From NCBI GenBank assembly GCA_017354895.1, contig CP071493.1:6944001-7008000 (forward strand): a stretch of DNA of 64,000 nucleotides. The letters run 5' to 3'. Positions 1 to 12,106 of the stretch are shown in pieces. The notes below the pieces were generated by a model that saw nothing but the letters and a program-made list of their open reading frames with translations, made no database searches and had not been told where the DNA came from. The position numbers and the translations under genes are program-made. Source of the stretch: Podospora comata. Its lineage: Eukaryota; Ascomycota; Sordariomycetes; Sordariales; Podosporaceae. Position 1 is the first letter of the stretch. Each line of letters starts with the position of its first letter.

Positions 1-151
1 TTCCCCCGAGCCACCAATGTATGCAATGCAGACCCTTCTCCTCTTTGCTATCACCTCCAATGCTCCGTGATCAATGGTCGCCCAATGCCGTATAAAAATG
101 CTCAGAAACATGTTCGTACTCCGTATCTCGTATTCCGTCGATGCATTTTTT

Positions 152-2142
152 CTAGCTTTGCCTGTCAAAGATTTTGCCCGGATTCATAATCCAATTTGGA
201 TCCAACGCCATCTTGATAGCCCTCTGTTGGCAAGTCAGCTTTCACATCCATTGAAGCATTACAAAATTAATACAAAATTAAAAAGATTAAAAAAAAAAGA
301 AGAAAAAAAGAAAGAAAAAAGAAAAAAAAAAGAAAAAAAGACAAAAAAAAAAAGAAAAAAGAAAAAAAAAAACTCACCATCACCCCCAATGTATCCTCTC
401 CCACCTCCCACAGCAAGCTCTCCTTCTTGCCCCACCCGATCGAATGCTCTCCCGTACACGTTCCCTCCATCTCCAACGCCCTCTTCACCATATTCTTCAC
501 ACACGCCTCCACCTTCTTCACCTCAGCCTTGTCCCGCCGATTGTAAATAATGCTCTCGTGGAAATTCCCATCCCCAATGTGGCCCAATATACTCGCAAAC
601 AATCCCAACTCATCCATCTCCTTCTTGCTCACCTCAATGATATCCGCCAACCGGCTAAATGGCACCGCCACATCCGTGCTCCAGACCTCCTCCCCTTCCT
701 TTCTGAGAGCCAACATGCTCCACAGACTCTCCTTCCTCGCTGACCAAAGCAACTTCTGCTCTCTGGCATCCTTCGCAAACTCAAAATTGCTCCCCTTATT
801 CGCCTTTGTGATCTTCTGTACCAGACCAATATTCTCCCTCACTCCTGCCTTAGTCCCAGAAAACTTGAAAAACAGCGTCGGCATCTCCTTCCACACCCTC
901 GGCGCGGTGGCACCACCCATATTGACCACCTTCATCTGCACCTCGTCCATGATCTCCATTGCCGCGACAGGAATGCCCGTTTGCATGACCTCTGCCGCCG
1001 CGGAAGCAGCGTCACGAATGGAAGGGAAAGTCACGACCGCTACCGAAAACTCCTCCGGGATGACAGCGAGCTTAAGCGTGGCTTCTGTGACAAGACCCAA
1101 TGTGCCCTCCGAGCCAACAAAGAGACCGTTGAGGTTGTACCCAGCAGAAGACTTGCGCGGACGACGCCGCGTTTTGATCACTGTTCCGTCTGCAAGAACA
1201 ACAGTCAAGTTGATGACCCAGTCTTTCATCGTCCCGTACTTCACCGCGTTGGTGCCTGAACAGTTGGTGCCAATCATGCCGCCTATTTTGGCGCTTGGCC
1301 CTAGATGGCTGTCAATATCTTTCACATTCAGAAGCAGTGTTGTTTTTGAAAGGGAGGGGGGGGGGGGGTGGGGATAACTCACCAGGATCAATAGGAAAGA
1401 AGAGCCCGCTCTCCATCTTGGCCAGCTGCTCGTTCAAATCCTGCCAGCCAATGCTCGGCTGTACCACCACGTCCATGTCGTTCTTGTTGAACTGGACGAT
1501 CCTGTCCATGTAGGCAAAGTCGACACTGATGCCCCCGAAAGGTGCCGAGAAGTTGCCTTCGAGACTGGAACCGCCAGAATACGGAATGATTGGGACACGA
1601 TACCTGTGACAAATGCGAGCGATAGTGGATACCTGCTCTGTAGAGCGCGGGTAGGCCACCGCGACTGGGAGCCCCTCAGGGTTGGAAGTCGACCATTCCG
1701 AGTACCCGTGAGCGTGGAGGTCGTCGGGGTCAGTGGATATGATGTCTTCTGCGCCGCCGATTTCTTGTCGGATTTCTCTTAGGGCCTTATCCTTGGTCAG
1801 ACGCATGACGTGTGAGCTGGATGATTATCAAGAACGTACCTGCTCCATCTCATGCATGCTCGCATACCTAGGATAGGCGTACAAGCTATCAAACAGCATG
1901 GTCTTGGGAAGACTCCCATGCCGGAACTCAGACATGCCCCATCCAAACAACCCGGCAGTCGCCGCAACGGCCATGACACCCGAGTACGACCATACTGAAG
2001 CTTGTCTAGGCTGTTCACTGCTGCCGGAGGTGGAAGTGCGACGAATGGCACTTGTGCTGAAGCGTTGTTTGCCTGTGCTATTCAAGCAAGTGAGAGAGCG
2101 GCCAAAGGGCTTGGCTGCCCTCGCAAGACGGGTTGCCGACAT
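152..2142 (-). CDS. DLD1: D-lactate dehydrogenase (cytochrome), mitochondrial
   Basis: FAD flavoenzyme that oxidises D-lactate to pyruvate and passes electrons to cytochrome c in the mitochondrial inner membrane. I read four exons: 2142-1840, 1791-1383, 1300-378 and 223-152, giving 568 aa, with an ATG start. The first exon encodes a basic, Ser/Arg-rich presequence and one hydrophobic span (VMAVAATAGLFGWG). The FAD-binding domain follows, with PYSGGSSLEGN, FFPIDPG, IGGMIGTNCSGTNAV and GSEGTLGLVTEA, then the FAD-oxidase C-terminal domain with GHIGDGNFH and CTGEHSIG. The last exon supplies the family ending ALDPNWIMNPGKIF. The first intron (48 nt) is the least certain, because it rests on an AAG acceptor. 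The last intron (224-377) is dominated by A/G-rich tract on the plus strand. Identity is very likely. Exact ends are hand-derived. Confidence 0.93.
243..371 (+). repeat. A-rich (AAAAAG-type) tract inside DLD1 last intron
   Basis: From about 272 to 371 the plus strand is almost only A and G, as irregular AAAAG/AAAGA units. On the gene's own strand this is a long poly-pyrimidine run between donor (377) and acceptor (224). It produces spurious Lys-rich and Phe-rich open frames on the two strands. Confidence 0.8.
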
Positions 2143-3392
2143 GCAGATGTCGGCTTTGAGATTTCGAGGCCCCGTTGTGACCCCTATAGACGCAAGGTGG
2201 GTGCCTTTCCGCCAGATTCGCTTCTTTTGGGACGCTTTTTATGTCCGGGCCGAATAGGTGCCCTTTGAAAGAGCCTCAACCGAGAGGGTTACCCTTTTGG
2301 TGATCACCGAAGGGGCGGGTTGGGTTGCCTGAGTGTGCCAATCAGCCTCAATTCCTTACTGCACACAAAAGAAACAGAGAGGTAGGTTTGACAATACCTA
2401 CCGCTTCCCTGATGCGGGTGGTGATGAGGTGACTCTTGAGTGTAGCGACGACTAAAGCCGCATACCATCTGCCACCTTGACAGCAAACTCCACAATGGAG
2501 CCTCGTAACGAATCTCGGTGAGGGCGTGATAGGCCAGAGGTGACCGAGGCAAAAAAAAGAAAAAGGGGGAGACTGGAAGGTTATGACGACAAGGTACAGG
2601 AGAAGGTGGCATATGACGAGACCATAGTGGGCGTCTCTCGAACCAGTGACCTCGGCGAGAAAGATGCGGTGGGTGATATTGGAAAGCAAAGCTGTTGGGT
2701 AGGTATCGCCTCTTAATAAGAACGAGTTGCCGCGTCCAGATTTGGATTAAGATGCAGGATCAGGGTGGAGTAACACTTCTCTCCAATCAAGACGAACATG
2801 TTTGAGCTAGACCAGGTCCAGTAAAGAAGGGGGCTTGTAGTGTGGAAGGGTGGTGGTGGACACTTGACGGTCACTTGGATGGGAGGTATGTAAGAGGTAC
2901 TACTACTGAGTACGCCTCCCGGCATGTGTGCACATACATGCCAAAAGACCAAAAGGACGGCAGCGGATCGAGTCACCACAGGCGGTGGGCAGGACTGGTG
3001 AGATGGGCGGGGACAGCCGCAGGAGCCGGTCCGGCATGGTCAGATACACGGGGCTTTCAGAGGGAAACAGCCGTAGGTGCATGGGGGGAGTGCAAAGTGC
3101 AAATTACCGAAGGAATATGATGGAGAAGAGAGGTAAGCCAAGGTGCCAGTGATGGGTGGTGGAAGATGGTTGGATCAAGAGGCTCTCGGACCTGGCACCC
3201 AGGTGACTCTCATGCTGGGCAACACTGAACAGGCGGACCGAGTCTGGGCTCGCTCCTGGTTGATCCCATCCAAAAGCAAAACGCAACAGCCGGAGAGCTT
3301 CTGCTGTTGTGGTAGCACACATCCCGCTGACAGCTCCCACCCTCGTTTCCTTACTCCGTCACCCGTCCGTGGGGCGGTCGGCCGGCGCGGGC

Positions 3393-3423
<31 letters not shown>

Positions 3424-6400
3424 GTGCACGGCAGTGGGGTGGACTTCGAGGTGAGGTGAGGTGGAGGGAAGAATGGGCACGAGGGAGAAACAGAGATGTG
3501 AGAGAAAAATTCTTGCGTTGCATCACTTCGAGATTGTTGTCAGCGGTGGTATTGGTGCTAGTAACAATACCGGAAGAAATACACCGTATCGTAACAGCCG
3601 CACCAATTGCAACCAGTTGACTCGCTGGTTTCCGCATGTTCCTGTTCAGTGTTCAGAAATAGCCCTCTCAGGAATGATCAATGCTGTCGACAACTTGTCG
3701 ATACATATAAATCCAGGACCCAAGAATCGACGAGGCGAGTGAAGTGGTCGGTAATGTTACGGTACGGCTTCTTACAATGCATTTTCCGAGAACGGCAAGT
3801 GGGGAGGAGTGGTCTAACATCCAACGCCCCGCCCCTCTCTGGCTGCTTCTTCAACAAACTACCACTGGGGAAGCGGGCTGCCGGCGACAGAAAAGATGGC
3901 GATGTGACAAGCAATATGTAGAGGGTAGAGGCGACAGCCCTCCCGACCATCGAGGATAGAGATCACGGCCAGGCAAAGCACCCATGACCCGTCACACAGT
4001 GCAATGGTTTGCGCCTGTTCGCGATTACAGCTACACCCGGGCGGGCTATAAACGCAGCTAGGTAGCGGATAGAGCACGGCATGTCGGGATTCATCTTCCT
4101 CAAGCTCTGGTTCTGTGAAATATTGGGCCGTCAGCATGAACATAAATTGCCGAGAGGGTCAGGAGGACAACCCTGACGTTGAATCGGGTGTCTTGGTCTG
4201 AATGGCGCACACACAACGCCCGTACAATGTCATCTTGGTGTAACACCCTCCATCATCTGTGCCAGACCGCCAGCGCCCAGTGGCTCCGTGGGCGTGGGGA
4301 GTACCCAGTTGGGAGGTGTGTCGACGGCGCGGGAGAGCTTGTCAGAAGGGAGTGGTACCTCCAGTACAGATACGGTAATCGGAAACGTGGACTGAGGTAT
4401 CCAGGTCAGTCATTGACCCTACCCAGCTGGACTCTCTACTCACCTCCTGGTCTGCACGAGCGGCTCGATGGCCAGCTCTAAATTCCGGGTAGCTGCAGTG
4501 GAACACCTGGGGAAGATCTGTCGAAGGTCTGTTGGGAGAAAAGGGCCCAATCTCGGCCTTCTGTCGTCCGATGCCAAGCCGCGCTGCTGGGTCCTTCTTG
4601 TCCCGCTATGGACGTTGTATTTAATACCGGCCGCACCTTGATGGCCAGGGGGTGCCTTAATTGTCATCCAGATTTTGGAGACTGGCCCGGAAGCTCATCA
4701 GATCTCACATCATGGTGAGGCCATTGTCTGGTATTTCCACTGTTGAATCCTTACCACGAAGCGTCGCAACCCTCGGGTTTCCCACCAAGCAAGCCAACAC
4801 ATTCAGAGCAGGTCAGTTTTGGCTCCCCCGAATCTTGATCGAACCCCAACTCCAGAGAGGGGCTGGTCGACATGCATGTAACCTGGCCCAACCAACCGAT
4901 CGTCTTTTTCACATCAATGAAACCTCCGGGAGCCGTCAGCATCAGAGACAGTTTCACATGTTGCACAAGACGGCTATAGGCCCAGTCTCGTGCCCTCGTA
5001 TTGCCTGCCGGGATTACTTTCAGAAGCCTCCTCCATGCTCGTTTCTCCTGCCGCTGATGGTGTTGCCATATGACGCATCTCAGCCTGAACAGACGACACG
5101 CAAGACATTGAAAGTGAATGGCAGGCCTGGGTTACTGCCATCCCGTCCTTTATCAACCACCCCCACGCCCGGCCGAAATCCCCTCATCAAGTTTTTTGTC
5201 AACCCTCCTGTGGCCCTCAGCTCGACTACCAGCCATCTCGGCGCTGCAAGGCACAGAAGCTTGCATCTGGGAGGATTCGCTCGTTTTACAACCTGGCTTG
5301 GCCCTGCAACGTGACGGTGAGTGTCCCTCTCCTCTTGACAGAGTACAGTGTACGTACGCGGCTTCCTCGTGGATGCCAATGAATGGGAGATGTGCACCGG
5401 TCCACGTGCCCACCGCTCGCATCGATCCAGCAGAGCTCGACACGAGACGTTCAAGAAGAGAGTACAGAGGGTGGGGTTCGGGGTTCACCACATGTGTGGG
5501 CATTTACTATCAAACGATCCCGGGTGCTGCGTCCAAAATCTCCCAGCCTCAAGCCGCGGAGAATCCGTCCCGACTGCAAAATCAAGGTCAGGAATGAGAA
5601 AGGAAACGAGCGGCGAAGCGGCTTCCGGCAAGCCCTGACCGACTATTCTGACTTTCGAGATGTGGTGGCGTCTGATCTTGTGAACATAACTGGTCCTCAG
5701 CTCCTCAACGAAGCGCTGTCAAGAGCTGCGGTGGAACGTGGTGGCAGGTTAGGGTGAGGCGAGAATCGAAGACAAGATGTTGACCGTCAGCCCCTGAATA
5801 GGTAGCTGTGAGTGCGAAGTTCGCCGCCCCGGGCCGCCAATGACACAGAACATAACCGTCCAACTCCACCACATTCTTGAGCCTTTCGATGTCACGCTAC
5901 CCGGTGGACAGGCCTGGAAAAGAGGATGATTCCCTGGTACTTTCTGTCATATTTGTGGACTAGACGAAGAAGGAATCCCAACGGAGGCAAACAAAGGACC
6001 CGGATCCTAGCCATCAGCCAGTCTTCGACCTCAACCAAGGAGGAGAAGGGTCCCACGGAAGCCTCAACATGCAGGTGAAAATCTCACCTTGTCTCGTGAC
6101 CTCGGTCTGATGTGCAGGCATCGATGCTAAGCCCAAGATCGTCCACATCTACACCCGGCTCGACGTTTTGTACGTGTGGGGGAGAGGGGGCCGTCCATGC
6201 AGCAGCAACATAACGCAGGCTTAGCCTCCTGTCCGGCCTTGACTCGTTGGCTCGGCCTTTGCCCCTGGATGACACCGCCTGCTTGTTTGCTTTGCTCCCG
6301 GGGGGTAAGCTGTGGTTTTCTAGCTGCTTGATCATGTCTCTTATTGCTTACTCACGCACAAACAAAATCGACCGGTATAACGCTCGTCGAATCAGCAGGG

Positions 6401-8151
6401 CCGGTCTTACCAAATTGTAATCCTTGAGATCCGCACTAACAGGTTGCTCAACATATCTGGGGACTTGCGCAGGCGGACCTGTCAAAAGGCCCCAGGCTCT
6501 TTCCCCGCAAAATTGATGATGCTTTTTGCTGTATCACGGGGTACATCCTAGGCATATCTTGGGGTACACTAGATGGGCAGTCGGTAACCTTTTGGAGCAT
6601 GCAGACACATACGTGACTTGTGGTGAACTTGGTAAAAAGACGGAAGGCTGTTTCGATTAACTGCGATTTTCCACATCCGAGGGGAATACCCCGAGAAATA
6701 CACCGCATTCTCGTGACTTCCGAGCCGGTGAGAAACGATGATCGGTAGAGGCTGAAAAGGGGGTGCCGAAGCGTCACACACTGGACCGTCCAGCACGTCT
6801 CGATTCCCACTCTTAAATTTTCTTTTGAACTCTCTGGCCATATGTCTTTAGAATCTTTTGCCTTGTTCAAGTCCAGCAGCCTTTGACGACGTCCAAGTCC
6901 AACACCCAGCAAGCAGGGTACTCACATACTCTCGGGTACCACCGGCCCTCCTCTTGCCTTTCCGCACCGCCCCTCCCATCCTTCCAACTCCTATCTGCCG
7001 CCTCGACCGAACCCCCAGGCATCACATCTCATATTTTGAGCATCATGATTTCAAAAGTCACATCGGAGAATCTACAACCCCAACGGTCTCAACAAACTCG
7101 GCAACTTTTCCACCAGCTTTTAAAAAAAGAGTCTAGCCAGTTCCAGCTTCAACGTCTCATCCCAGACCTCACAGGTTTGATAGTTTCCAAGTGAAGCCCC
7201 TATTACCACTCTCGATGGTTCTAGTCGACAAGTAGCCCCCTCTCCAAAGTGTTGGAAAATCCTACGGGCAATAAATATACTCAGTCAACCTAGCAGTCAA
7301 TTCCAAAAAGAAAGGCAAACCAAGAACCAACCCCCCCCCCCTTTCCCAGGACCTTCCCCAAGGTTCATCAGACATCATCTCCCGGTGCTTGCAAGAGTGC
7401 AAAATGTCAAGAAACCACTTCAGGACAAACCTCCCCAATGAACAGCGTAACCAGAACCCCCCCAGCCTCCATAATATTCCCCCCCTTCAAACGACCACCC
7501 CCATCACAAGCACCAATGACCAGGAATCACAAACTTGCGGTAGGCAGACAAACTTGCATGCAAGAAGACGGATCCGGACTCGCTGCAACAGAGCGGGGGT
7601 GTTGCAGCTCTCTCTCCACCAAGGTCTCCTACCCTACCTTCACCTTGCTAAACTCGCGTTTCGGTTTCCTGTATTGCTCCTAGGAAAAAAAAAACAAAAA
7701 AAAATCGTTCGATGTGGCTTGCTGGATGCAGGGGAAACAAGATGTGATGCCTCACCGCCATGACACCACAAGGACACCCACAAGGACACCCACACACAGA
7801 AAGATCTGGCCAAGGAAGATGATCCTCCCGCGGGGCAACCCACAGAACATCCACGGGGGTGGGAATGGGGGTCGACACCACCATTGTCTCGTCATCAAAG
7901 ATAGGGACATGTGGCAATCACATACACAGTCACTCACTGGCAGCAGCAAAAATATCTTAGCGGGAGAGCAGTGCAGTTATTGGGGGCCGAATCCTGACCC
8001 GGGTGTGGTATCTAGTTAAGCCAGGAGGCTCAATGTGCTGTCATGAGCCTAACCTAAAGTGACATCCGCTAACGCCATCCTTTTTGATCCCAATTCCTGC
8101 TGCCCGTTTTCCCGTTGATTCATCAAGCACCAAACCCACTTCTCAGTGAAT
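2143..8151. other. 6-kb region without a supportable gene
   Basis: Only short, compositionally poor open frames are present, the longest about 217 codons at 4661-5314. None shows a recognisable domain, a believable splice pattern or sustained coding character. It holds a (GT)n array at 3394-3422, scattered C and A tracts, and a small ATG frame at 7045-7194. The DLD1 promoter must lie near 2143 and the eS4 3' end near 8151. Undetected small spliced genes or non-coding RNAs cannot be excluded. Confidence 0.5.
3394..3422. repeat. (GT)n dinucleotide microsatellite
   Basis: About 14 uninterrupted GT units between a GC-rich left flank and GGTGCACGG. Confidence 0.95.
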
Positions 8152-9309
8152 TTAGTTGCCAAGGGCGCGCTTGCGGTCACGCTCCTCAGCAATGGTGAGC
8201 TTGACACCCTTGCCCTTGGGCAGGGAGATCCAGGGCTTGTCCTGGCCAATGACGAAAACGTTGGTCTCACGGGTGGCGAACGAGTTGTCAATAGCATCCT
8301 TGAGGTGGACAATGTTGAAACCACCATCGTGACGTTCGCGGTGGGTGATGACACCAACACGACCCATGTTACGACCGCCGGTAACCATGGCGATGGCACC
8401 AGTGTCGAACTTGATAAAGTCCTCGATCTTGCCAGTCTCAAGGTTGATCTTGACGGTGTCGTTGACCTTGATCAAGGGGTCGGGGTAGCGGATGCTGTCG
8501 AATATCGTCAGCTAAACTGGGGCAGAAATTCAACGTACCAACCGTATAGATCCAGTGCTTGTGTTGGGCCAATCGTGGGGCAGAGTTTTCCCCTCTTCAT
8601 CGCCACATCATAGTGGAAAGTCTCGAGAGAGAGAGAAATTGCCCGCACGATGTCAACCAAAGCTTGGTCCAACGGCTGATAGATGTCGGAAGAACTCACG
8701 TTCTCGCATCATGCGTAACCAAGAATGGGACACCACCACGGCCGAGCTGAACACGCTTGACCTTGCCGAGCTTGTACTTGGACTCCTCGTCACCGATACG
8801 GTGGACGGTGAAGCGACCCTTGGTGTCGTAGACGAGACGGAAGTTCTCGCCAGTCTTCTCGATGCTGATGACGTCCATGAAGCCGGCGGGGTAGGTCATG
8901 TCGGTGCGGACCTTGCCGTCAACCTTGACCAGGCGCTGCATGAGGATGGCGCGGGTCTCGCGGAAGTTGAGCGCATACTTGAGTCTGTTGCGGACGAAGA
9001 CAATCAAGGGCATGCAGTCGCGGAGCTTGTGAGGACCAGCGGATGGGCGAGGGGCATAGACACCGGACAGCTTGTCCAGGAGCCAGTGGCTGGGGGCGCT
9101 AAGGCGCTTCTGGTGCTTCTTTCTGTTGCCAAAGAGTCAGCATCGCGAGATTTCACGACTGATTGAGTGCAGTCATCGGCGGAGCGTTGACAATCATGAA
9201 CCGCCAATTTCCAAGAACCCGACATCTTTCGACATTGTTTTCTTCATAACTGGCGATTCGAATCTCAACGAAGGCTGGGGCTCAGGTAGACTTACGGTCC
9301 TCTACCCAT
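8152..9309 (-). CDS. RPS4: 40S ribosomal protein S4 (eS4)
   Basis: Component of the small ribosomal subunit that binds 18S rRNA early in assembly. I read three exons: 9309-9296, 9122-8700 and 8494-8152, giving 259 aa, close to the yeast length. The first coding exon is only 14 nt (MGRGP plus part of a codon) and is spliced at CC|GTAAGT to exon 2, which begins [20 protein letters not shown]. Exon 2 carries the S4-like core ([25 protein letters not shown]) and the central fold ([21 protein letters not shown]). Exon 3 continues [27 protein letters not shown] and [13 protein letters not shown], ending [18 protein letters not shown]. Introns of 173 and 205 nt are long for this window, as is usual for ribosomal protein genes. 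High confidence. Confidence 0.97.
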
Positions 9310-10354
9310 TTTGGCGGCTGTTGTCGATGTGCTGGTCGAAGGAAAACAGAATCACAGATCGCGAAGTGGGAAGAAGCACCAAATCAATGAAAAATAATTT
9401 GTGGCTCGGAAACCCTAGCGAATTTGGTGGGGACAGAAAGCGGTGGAGTTTGGCAGAAAGACTGGTCTGTGCTCGACGTTCACCTCAGCCCAAAAAGTGG
9501 GACCCCTTGTGGCAGTTCTTGCCTGTGCTCTGTCACAGATTGGCGGGTTAGGGTTTTCCGCTGACCATCATTATCACCACCAGAGATGTCGGCAAAGAAT
9601 CAGCACTAAGAACAGCGAACAACCCTCGATTTATGTTGCAGACCGAGGCACCCTGAACGTACTCAAAATTCAATTTCTTTTCCACTCGCTACTCCCAGGC
9701 TTGATCCCATCAGCAACGACAAGCTCAAGCAAGCAGACAGCTAGCAAAGACTGAACCAAGCCATGGGGATAGTGTAGCTACAAAATGCTAGAACAAACGT
9801 AGACAAAAAACGAGCCCTAGCCAACCTTTGACCAAAAAGGAAGAACAAATCGAGATGATGCTTTCCGTTCTGTCCAAAGGCAGCCCAGAGATTGCTCTCT
9901 TCTTCTAAACCTGTAAGTTGTAGTAGTAAGCTGTGGTGATATGTTTTGGTTATCTGCCCACAACAGGATGGTGCCACCATAAAGGGAACCATTGCGTATC
10001 CCCAGGACAGATAGATGGTGATATCAAACATCAAACAACAAGCGAGAGACAGAGAGAGGCACGTAGCCAAAAAAAACAAAAAACAAAAAAACAACAAAAA
10101 AACAAACAAACAAACAAAAAAACAAACAAACAAAAAAACAAACAAACCAAAAAAACAGAAAAAAAAACAATAAAACACAAAAGTAAACAGAAACTTTCAG
10201 GTGTCTGGTAACGACAGGTATGTATATCCCAATCTATTTCAAGCACAGCAATCCCCCCAAACACCGGACGAAAGACTCCGAAAATGAAAAAAAATGTGAT
10301 ACACACGTGGTGAGAGTTCTGGTCCCACGGCTAGCAACCAACCTCGTACCCAGC
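9310..10354. other. Intergenic: eS4 promoter and 3' flank of the telobox gene
   Basis: Upstream of eS4 the DNA is mixed and has no open frame of note. From about 10062 to 10180 it becomes a CAAA/CAAAA-rich low-complexity tract. No gene seen. Confidence 0.6.
10062..10180 (+). repeat. (CAAA)n / (CAAAAA)n low-complexity tract
   Basis: Irregular units of C followed by three to six A over roughly 120 nt. This generates artefactual Asn/Lys/Gln frames on one strand and Phe/Cys/Leu frames on the other. Confidence 0.85.
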
Positions 10355-12106
10355 TCATCTGTTCTGTGGTATGCGAGGATCCGCTGCTGGCGAGGCACTG
10401 CTAGACGTGCCATCAGGCCTCATCTGGTCGCCGACCGCCTGGGGGTCGTCCAGTAGCAGCCGCCCAATATTGATTCCCGATCCTCCGGTCTCGTTATTCA
10501 TATCGAAAACACCAGTGAGACCGGGCAAAGAGTCCGTGGACTCGTAGTAGCTCGAGGCTGTTGTCCATCGCGCCATCTCTTCCTTGGACCCAGATCGGTT
10601 CAGCTGTGGCTCTAACGGATTTGTACTGGCAGAAGCTAGCGACTTCTCGATGGTTGTGTTGACTGATGGCTCCAGCAAGTTGTTCCTGCGGCTGGCATCT
10701 GCAATCTGGAGAGTGCCCTTTTCGATCTGGTTGTAGACATCTGGATACTTGTTTCTGACTCTGTCACGGAGATCGGTAGGCTGTCGACTGGAGAAGTTGT
10801 ACTTTGGATCCCGCTGGATCTTGGTCCACGATGGCCCATATTGTTCGAGACCGTGAAGAATCTGCCTGTCATCCTCATCGGTGAACGGCCGTCGTTCCCG
10901 ACGGTGTGATTTCTTGAAAGGGCCGCAAATTCCAAGCTCGACCAGATCCTCCATTTTTTTCCTGTGAGCCCTGCTCTTCCTTGCTTTGGGTGGCGGGTCC
11001 GAGTCTGGCTGTGCTGACGATAATTGCTGATCTGGTTCGGCAGCCACGACGCCTGGTCGTTCGCCACTCAAGATATCGTCGAGGTGCAGGCCATTCTTGG
11101 GTCTCGAAGTGTCACTTGGCGGATTTGACTCAGACGTCGGGGTCGGGGCATTCCCATTCTTGGAGCGCTTTTTGACCAGCTGCCCTCGCAACTCATCAGG
11201 GCAGCATGTTCTGAATCGGTCTTTGAGATCTCCCGCGGACCGGCCGTTGAATTTGAACTCCGGATCCTCCAAGATATTTGTCCACTTCCCGACACCGTGC
11301 TTGCTCACGCCAAGCAGAAGATTATTCGTCTCTTCATCCGTCCACTTTTTCCTCGGTTTTGTCGCCCGCCTCTTCGCCCTCAGTTCAATACTCTTGTCTA
11401 GTTCCGAGGGGGTTTGCGGCTGCGGCTGCGATATCGGTTGGGGTAGCGGTTGAGCGCGGTGTTGCTGAAGGTGTAAAGGAAGAGATCTTTCTTCAACGCC
11501 GCCGAAGAGGCCCATGTTTGACGGTTCGCCATGATGATAAGGGTTCGAAGTGATCGGTGGGAAGACAGCGGCATTTGGTGGAGGCTGATGGAGGCCGGCA
11601 ATGATGGGAGGCACTACGCCCCGTTGAACAAGCTGTGCTGATTTCTGCTTTTTCAGGGGCTGGGGTAGTTGGACAAAGTCGTCCTTGGTTGTAAGTGCAC
11701 GATGCCTCTTCTTGTTAGAGCCATCATCCTGAGCCTCTTGAACATCGTCGACGATCCTGCGCAGTGAAAAGGGGGAAGGGGCAGCCGGCTCCGGTTCGCC
11801 AAGAAGGAGATGAAGGGGGCGGGCCAATGCCGTCAGTTGATTTGGATTGTCGAGAGAGGAAGGTTCTTCGGTCAACGAGCCGATCCCTGGCAGTTGCGTG
11901 CTGTTGTTACTGACGGTCGAAATCGGCGGTATCTGGTTTGGACCATTTCGATCGCCTCGCTGGCTGACATCTGATTCGAGCGGGGGCAACGAGAGTGATT
12001 GCGACTGTTCGACCGAGCCATCCAGGGGCAGGCTTTGGATCGGAGGAAGATCGGGGGTTTGTGAGTTGTTGAGGAGGTGTATTAACCTTGGCTCGATCGT
12101 GGCCAT
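10355..12106 (-). CDS. Double-Myb telobox DNA-binding protein (Teb1/Tay1-like)
   Basis: Single-exon ATG frame of 583 aa. The first 245 residues are Pro/Gln/Leu-rich and look disordered. Myb/SANT domain 1 spans about 250-305 (KKWTDEETNNLLLGVSKHG, then VGKWTNIL) and ends in the telobox-type third helix AGDLKDRFRTC. Domain 2 spans about 403-460 (RRPFTDEDDRQILHGLEQYG, then PSWTKI) with helix PTDLRDRVRNKYP. Two telobox Myb domains in one protein is the arrangement known for fission yeast Teb1 and Yarrowia Tay1, which bind TTAGGG-like repeats at telomeres or in promoters. I infer a nuclear role at telomeres or at TTAGGG-bearing promoters. The family is well supported. Which of the two roles applies cannot be told from sequence. 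Confidence 0.88.
   Translation of the reverse strand: MATIEPRLIHLLNNSQTPDLPPIQSLPLDGSVEQSQSLSLPPLESDVSQRGDRNGPNQIPPISTVSNNSTQLPGIGSLTEEPSSLDNPNQLTALARPLHLLLGEPEPAAPSPFSLRRIVDDVQEAQDDGSNKKRHRALTTKDDFVQLPQPLKKQKSAQLVQRGVVPPIIAGLHQPPPNAAVFPPITSNPYHHGEPSNMGLFGGVEERSLPLHLQQHRAQPLPQPISQPQPQTPSELDKSIELRAKRRATKPRKKWTDEETNNLLLGVSKHGVGKWTNILEDPEFKFNGRSAGDLKDRFRTCCPDELRGQLVKKRSKNGNAPTPTSESNPPSDTSRPKNGLHLDDILSGERPGVVAAEPDQQLSSAQPDSDPPPKARKSRAHRKKMEDLVELGICGPFKKSHRRERRPFTDEDDRQILHGLEQYGPSWTKIQRDPKYNFSSRQPTDLRDRVRNKYPDVYNQIEKGTLQIADASRRNNLLEPSVNTTIEKSLASASTNPLEPQLNRSGSKEEMARWTTASSYYESTDSLPGLTGVFDMNNETGGSGINIGRLLLDDPQAVGDQMRPDGTSSSASPAADPRIPQNR

Noticed and set aside
259-550. Lys-rich plus-strand ORF and Phe-rich minus-strand ORF at the window start
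   Set aside because: Both are translations of the A/G tract in the last DLD1 intron and of flanking exon DNA.
2630-2660. CTCGAACC on the plus strand, resembling a reverse tRNA T-loop
   Set aside because: Flanking bases do not form the 5-bp T stem, and no acceptor stem was found.
4661-5314. 217-codon plus-strand ORF in the first gene-poor region
   Set aside because: Random-looking composition, no domain, no splice context, and competing frames of similar length on both strands.
8495-8699. Possible box C/D snoRNA in the eS4 second intron
   Set aside because: A near-match to box C (ATGATG) exists, but the only CTGA is the intron branch site, and no terminal stem or guide could be seen.
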